A DNA stretch of 10,266 nucleotides from Leucobacter sp. UBA1945 (lineage in GTDB: Bacteria > Actinomycetota > Actinomycetes > Actinomycetales > Microbacteriaceae). The DNA lies in contig DDEV01000126.1 in NCBI GenBank assembly GCA_002336855.1, forward strand, positions 4,844 to 15,109, given 5' to 3'. Positions 6,387 through 10,266 of this stretch are shown here, piece by piece. The position numbers and the translations under genes are program-made. Every line of letters begins with the position of its first letter. Within the stretch, counting starts at the first letter, position 1. Below the pieces are notes generated by a model, which had not been told where the DNA came from, made no database searches, and saw only the letters and a program-made list of their open reading frames with translations.

Positions 6387-8105
6387 GTGTCGAACACTGT
6401 CGTAGATGCAATTGCCCGCGCGCTGGTGCGCCATGGCGTGACCGAGATATTTGGGCAGAGCCTGCCCTCGGCGTTCTTCATCGCAGCGGAGAAAGCCGGT
6501 ATTCGGCAGGTGATGTATCGTACTGAGAACGCGGGCGGCGCAATGGCGGATGGCTACGCGCGGGTATCGAACAGGATCGGCATCGTCGGTGCGCAGAACG
6601 GCCCAGCTGCGACCCTGCTCGTGCCTCCGATGACGGAGGCGATGCTCAGCTCGGTCCCCATGCTCGCCGTCGTACAGGATGTGCCGACGCCGACGCGGGA
6701 TCGGAACGCATTCCAGGAGCTCGATCATCACACCCTGTACGCCGGGTGCAGCAAGTGGACTCGGCACATCACCGACCTCGCCCGCATCGACGACTATCTC
6801 GACATAGCGATCGTGCAGGCGACGACCGGCAGGCCAGGCCCCGTAGTGCTGCTCCTGCCGAAGGACGTGATGATCAGCGACGCCCTTCCCGCTCCGTTCG
6901 CGCGCGAGGCGTCATATGGATACTTCCCGCTGGACCGGCCCAGGCCCGATCACGGTGCGGTGGCGGAGGCCGCGCGGCTCATCGCGGAGGCCGAGCACCC
7001 CGTGGTGATCGCCGGTGGTGGCGTGCAGCGTTCGATCGCGGCGAATGAGATGGCGAAGCTGCAGGAGCGCGCTTCGCTGCCCGTTGCGACGAGCAACATG
7101 GGGAAGGGGTCCGTCGATGAGAGGCACCCGCTGTCGATCGGAGTGATCGGAAACGTGATGGGCCGTCGCAGCAGCACTGCCTTCCATCGCCCGCTGCTGC
7201 AGCGCGCAGACGTGGTGCTCCTCGTCGGCAACCGCACGAACGAGAACGGCACCGACAGCTGGACGCTCGTGCCGGAGGGCGCCAAGGTGATCCATCTCGA
7301 CATCGACGGAGCAGAGATCGGGCGCACCTACGAGGCGCTGCGGTTGCTCGGCGATGTACGCGCAGGGCTCGAGGATCTTTACACCGCGCTCGATGACGAT
7401 GCGCTGCTCGCGAAGCGAACCGCCGCCCGCCCGTCGCTCGAGCAGACCATTGCGCAGGCTCGGGCGGATCATGCCGAAGAGCTCGAACGACTCGTGGACA
7501 TGAACGCGGCGCCGATTCGTCCCGAGCGTCTCATGCGCGAGCTGGACGAGCTGCTGACCGAGGACACCGTGGTCGTCGCCGATGCGAGCTACTCGACAAT
7601 CTGGATGAACAACTATCTGACCGCACGGAAGCCGGGCCAGCAGTTCCTCGCTCCGCGAGGCATGGCGGGTCTCGGTTGGGGTTTTCCGATGGCGATCGGC
7701 GCGAAGGCTGCGCGGCCCGAGAGCGAGGTGGTGTGCATCAGCGGCGACGGCGGCTTCGGCCATGTCTGGCAGGAGGTGGAGTCTGCGGTGCGCGAGAATA
7801 TCCCGCTCACTCTGATCGTGCTCAACAACTCGATCCTCGGCTTCCAGAAGCATTCCGAGCTGGTGCAGTTCAGCGAGACCACCTCGGCTATCGAGTTCTC
7901 ACCGGTCGACCATGCTGCGGTGGCCCGTGCCTGCGGTGCCGAGGGGATCCGCGTCGAGCGGCCCGATGATATTCGCCCTGTGCTCGAAGCGGCGATCGGC
8001 AGCGGAAAGGTCACACTCATCGAGATCATCACCGACTCCGACGCATTCCCCCCGATCACGGCATGGGAGAAGCGTGCCGAGGTGCTTCCCCCGATCGGCG
8101 AGTAG
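6387..8105 (+). CDS. Thiamine-diphosphate-dependent enzyme, acetolactate-synthase-like
   Basis: A 572-residue three-domain enzyme using thiamine diphosphate and a divalent metal to break or make C-C bonds next to a carbonyl. The N-terminal Pyr domain holds the coenzyme-activating Glu47 in RTENAGGAMADGYAR (45-59) and the AQNGPAATLL segment. The middle domain (about 190-340) has AEHPVVIAGGG and a nucleotide-binding-like fold. The C-terminal PP domain has the cofactor motif GDG at 453-455 with NN at 480-481. The FGQSLPS segment (22-28), where acetolactate synthases usually have an FGxPG-type loop, and NAFQELDHHTLYAGCSKW differ from true acetolactate synthase, and no small regulatory subunit gene adjoins. 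Superfamily relatives include 2-hydroxyacyl-CoA lyase, benzaldehyde lyase and the ring-opening cyclohexane-1,2-dione hydrolase. In this context cleavage of a diketone or acyloin is a reasonable guess. It probably forms an operon with the PIG3-type gene. Superfamily firm, reaction unknown. Confidence 0.92.
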   Translation: MSNTVVDAIARALVRHGVTEIFGQSLPSAFFIAAEKAGIRQVMYRTENAGGAMADGYARVSNRIGIVGAQNGPAATLLVPPMTEAMLSSVPMLAVVQDVPTPTRDRNAFQELDHHTLYAGCSKWTRHITDLARIDDYLDIAIVQATTGRPGPVVLLLPKDVMISDALPAPFAREASYGYFPLDRPRPDHGAVAEAARLIAEAEHPVVIAGGGVQRSIAANEMAKLQERASLPVATSNMGKGSVDERHPLSIGVIGNVMGRRSSTAFHRPLLQRADVVLLVGNRTNENGTDSWTLVPEGAKVIHLDIDGAEIGRTYEALRLLGDVRAGLEDLYTALDDDALLAKRTAARPSLEQTIAQARADHAEELERLVDMNAAPIRPERLMRELDELLTEDTVVVADASYSTIWMNNYLTARKPGQQFLAPRGMAGLGWGFPMAIGAKAARPESEVVCISGDGGFGHVWQEVESAVRENIPLTLIVLNNSILGFQKHSELVQFSETTSAIEFSPVDHAAVARACGAEGIRVERPDDIRPVLEAAIGSGKVTLIEIITDSDAFPPITAWEKRAEVLPPIGE

Positions 8106-8163
8106 GGTAGCGAGCACAACCGGACGAGTGGTGAGAACGGAGACGGTGTTGACTGAGGCGAGG

Positions 8164-9177
8164 ATGAAGGTCGTCGAGCTTCGAGGATATGGCGGGCCTG
8201 AGATGCTCTCACCCGGGTTTCGCCCTGTTCCCTCGCCAGGTCCGGGAGAGGTGTTGATCCGCACGGCCGCGATCGGCTTCAACCGAGCGGACGTCAGCCA
8301 GCGGGAGGGGAACTATCCGCCTCCTCCCGGCGCCTTGGACCTGCTCGGTCTCGAATGTTCGGGCATCGTCGTCGCGACTGGGGAGGGTGCATCGCGCTAT
8401 CGGGTCGGCGATCGCGTCTGCGCGCTGCTCGCGGGCGGAGGATACGCCGAGTTCGTCGCCGTCCCCGAGGTGCAGGTGCTGCCCGTGCCTTCCGGCATGG
8501 AGCTCGTCGAAGCTGCCGGTCTGGTCGAGGTGGCGGCGACGATCCTCTCGAACTTCGCGCAGGCAGGGTCCGGAGAGCTTCCGGGGCCGGGCACCTCGGT
8601 GCTCGTGCACGGCGGAAGTGGCGGCCTGGGGACCTTCGCGGTGCAGTTCGCGGCGGCGCTCGGATGGCGACCTTTGGCGACCGCGGGCAGCAGAGTCGGC
8701 GTCGAGCACTGTCTCGAGGTGGGTGCAGAAGCCGCCTGCAACTATCGCGAGGCCGATTTCGGTGACTTCGTCGCCGAGCAGACGGGCGGCAGAGGAGTCG
8801 ATCTGATTCTCGACATGGTCGGCGGCTCCTACCTCGCCCGAAACCTGGGCGCGCTGGCGCTCGACGGGAGGCTCATGATCGTCGCGACGCTCGGGGGAGC
8901 CGATGCCGAGATCGATCTCCGGCTGATGATGCGCCGTCGGCTCACGATTCAGGCGACGACGCTCCGTGCACGGCCGATCGATGGGCCGAACTCCAAGGCG
9001 GAGATCGTCTCTCGAGTGGAGCGCGTGATCTGGCCGATGATCTCCTCAGGCAGGCTGCGGCCGCGAGCCGTGCTGCGCATGCGCTTCGACGATGTGAGAC
9101 AGGTGCATGCGGCCCATGCGGCACGGAGCCTCCCTCCGGGCAAGGTGGTCATGGTGGTCAGTCCAGGTTTGGGATGA
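8164..9177 (+). CDS. NAD(P)H quinone oxidoreductase, PIG3-type zinc-free MDR
   Basis: A 337-residue medium-chain dehydrogenase/reductase without zinc ligands, close to the usual 325. The N-terminal GroES-like domain contains AAIGFNRADVSQREGNYPPP (35-54) and LGLECSG (61-67). The NADPH-binding Rossmann motif is VHGGSGGLG (148-156), followed by GAEAACNY (188-194). TTLRARP (265-271) and the WPMISSGRLRP segment near 290-300 are typical of the PIG3 (TIGR02824-like) branch. Such enzymes reduce quinones or the C=C bond of enones with NADPH. The ATG at 8164 is taken because GAGG (8155-8158) precedes it and the protein then starts at the family's usual MKxV. A TTG at 8149, five codons upstream, has GGAG at 6 bases and is a real alternative. 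It follows the thiamine-diphosphate gene by 58 bases and ends 43 bases from the convergent Old Yellow Enzyme gene. Confidence 0.92.
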   Translation: MKVVELRGYGGPEMLSPGFRPVPSPGPGEVLIRTAAIGFNRADVSQREGNYPPPPGALDLLGLECSGIVVATGEGASRYRVGDRVCALLAGGGYAEFVAVPEVQVLPVPSGMELVEAAGLVEVAATILSNFAQAGSGELPGPGTSVLVHGGSGGLGTFAVQFAAALGWRPLATAGSRVGVEHCLEVGAEAACNYREADFGDFVAEQTGGRGVDLILDMVGGSYLARNLGALALDGRLMIVATLGGADAEIDLRLMMRRRLTIQATTLRARPIDGPNSKAEIVSRVERVIWPMISSGRLRPRAVLRMRFDDVRQVHAAHAARSLPPGKVVMVVSPGLG

Positions 9178-9220
9178 TCGAGAGCGTCGAGAACCGAGAC
9201 GATCGGAGTGATCACGCGAA

Positions 9221-10266
9221 TCAGGCCAGGTACTCGGGCCACTTCCCCCGCAGATAGTCGACGAACTTCTCCGGCACGCCCGCATCTCCGAACTGCTGGA
9301 CGCTGAACGGTGGTCTCGCCGGAGACCACGCGTCGTCCCGCAGACCCTGGGGAGCATCTCTGTTGAAGATTGCCATCCGTCCGATGCCGAGCTGATCGGC
9401 GCCCTCGTCGAAAGCGAACCGCGCATCGGCGGCATCCCAGATGCTTCCCGCGACGATGAGGGGGATCCGGTCGGTGAGGCGTGCCCGCACGTAGGCGGCC
9501 GGGGTCGAGCGCGGATGCTTCTGCGACGGAAGCCGGATGTTCCACACCGACAGGCTGACGGCGTCTGCGCCGAGATCGGCGGCTCTTCGTGCGACCTCGA
9601 CAGTCTCGTCGAGGTCGATGCCTCTCGACTGCCGCATGTCCTCTGCAGAGAGCCTGAGCTGCACCACGGCGTCGTCCGGGAGCGCTTTTCGCACGCGGGC
9701 GACGAGTTCGAGCGGGAAAGCCGAGCGCCGCTCGAAGTCGCCGCCCCACTTGTCGTTCCTCGTATTCTCGACTCGGCTGAGGAACTGTGCCGGGAGGTAC
9801 CCGTGCGCTGCATGAATCTCGACGCCGTCGAACCCGGCTCGCATTGCGCGCTCGGCAGCGGTGACGTAGTCCTCGACAGTCAGCTCGACCTCCGCCTGGG
9901 TGAGTGCTCTCCAACCGGGTCCGTCAGAGGGGCCGAGCGGAGTCTGTCCGATCGATGAGGCAGGGGATCGCAGCCCGCAGTGCAGCAGCTGCGCAATCAG
10001 CACGGTGCCGGGCGCTCGGGCGGATGCCAGTTGCGAGAGCCCGGGAAGAAAACGATCATCATAGATGCCGGCCTGGCCCACCCAGTTCCGCCCCACGGCC
10101 GAGCTTGCGAGGCCGCTCGTCACGACCGAGCCGAAACCCGCGGTTGCTCGGCTCAGGAGCCAGTCGCATTCGTCCTGACCGACGTTTCCATCGGCTTCGC
10201 TGAGCGTGTTCGTCATCGCCGCGAGGGAGAGTCTGTTCCGCGAGACGCGGGTCGCGCCGAGCGCTG
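9221..10266 (-). CDS. Old Yellow Enzyme family NADH:flavin oxidoreductase, 5' end cut off
   Basis: A reverse-strand FMN-binding TIM barrel with about 348 residues visible. It reduces activated C=C bonds, for example enones, using NAD(P)H. An ATG at 10216 could be mistaken for the start, but the frame stays open to the window edge and the extra 16 residues (ALGATRVSRNRLSLAA, just before that Met) match the family's conserved NR-L-x-A-P-M-T entrance, so the start is outside. Counted from that internal Met, the motifs are QLLHCG (76-81), the substrate-binding pair HAAH (135-138) leading into GYLPAQFLS (139-147), and NTRNDKWGGDFERR (151-164). Near the C-terminus are IVAGSI and LGIGRMAI, the phosphate-binding part of the barrel. 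No C-terminal FAD/iron-sulfur extension is present, so this is the single-domain type. It converges on the PIG3-type gene. A carvone-reductase-like role in the same pathway is plausible. Confidence 0.93.
   Translation of the reverse strand, partial: ALGATRVSRNRLSLAAMTNTLSEADGNVGQDECDWLLSRATAGFGSVVTSGLASSAVGRNWVGQAGIYDDRFLPGLSQLASARAPGTVLIAQLLHCGLRSPASSIGQTPLGPSDGPGWRALTQAEVELTVEDYVTAAERAMRAGFDGVEIHAAHGYLPAQFLSRVENTRNDKWGGDFERRSAFPLELVARVRKALPDDAVVQLRLSAEDMRQSRGIDLDETVEVARRAADLGADAVSLSVWNIRLPSQKHPRSTPAAYVRARLTDRIPLIVAGSIWDAADARFAFDEGADQLGIGRMAIFNRDAPQGLRDDAWSPARPPFSVQQFGDAGVPEKFVDYLRGKWPEYLA

Noticed and set aside
5428..6411. Long open frame on the minus strand, opposite the LysR gene
   Set aside because: Antisense shadow that crosses the intergenic gap and its dyad; no recognisable motif.
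6912..7853. Long open frame on the minus strand, opposite the thiamine-diphosphate enzyme gene
   Set aside because: Antisense shadow; rich in Arg and His as expected from reversed GC-rich codons.
9178..9220. Possible bidirectional terminator between the two convergent genes
   Set aside because: Only four-base stems such as CCGA/TCGG are visible and there is no T-run in either direction.

Overview
The window is GC-rich DNA with strong G/C bias at third codon positions, clear purine-rich ribosome binding sites, and GTG starts beside ATG. Together with gene families that resemble actinobacterial ones, this suggests a high-GC Gram-positive bacterium (Actinomycetota, possibly near Microbacteriaceae). 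That placement is inference; there is no rRNA or other marker. I see no mobile element, tRNA, CRISPR array or phage gene. Coding density is high, and the only long non-coding stretches are the 192-base divergent region at 1657-1848 and the 152-base gap at 6235-6386.

Layout. On the minus strand at the left, a short-chain dehydrogenase (958-1656) is followed 8 bases later by an MmgE/PrpD-family protein that runs off the left edge (1-949). Across a divergent control region holding a striking inverted repeat, a TetR-family regulator (1849-2511) opens a plus-strand series: an alpha/beta hydrolase (2555-3400), a Baeyer-Villiger-type flavin monooxygenase (3424-4938), a small YCII-domain protein (5000-5305) and a LysR-family regulator (5332-6234). 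Gaps here are 23-61 bases, so this is probably one transcript. After a gap holding a LysR-box-like dyad come a thiamine-diphosphate enzyme of the acetolactate-synthase-like superfamily (6387-8105) and a PIG3-type quinone oxidoreductase (8164-9177). A convergent Old Yellow Enzyme family reductase (9221 to beyond the right edge) closes the window; its true start lies outside.

How the genes may work together (inference). An Old Yellow Enzyme/PIG3 reductase, Baeyer-Villiger monooxygenase, alpha/beta hydrolase and short-chain dehydrogenase are what is needed to saturate an enone, insert oxygen to make an ester or lactone, hydrolyse it, and oxidise the alcohol or supply the ketone. This logic is established for cyclohexanone and for monoterpene ketones such as carvone. 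The thiamine-diphosphate enzyme (cleavage of a C-C bond next to a carbonyl), the MmgE/PrpD protein (dehydratase/decarboxylase-like superfamily) and the YCII protein (a fold that includes a lactone-acting dehydrochlorinase) are not part of the textbook route. The cluster may therefore serve an undescribed branch for a cyclic ketone, diketone or terpenoid/steroid fragment. The substrate cannot be read from the sequence. No CoA ligase, acyl-CoA dehydrogenase or transporter is visible in the window.
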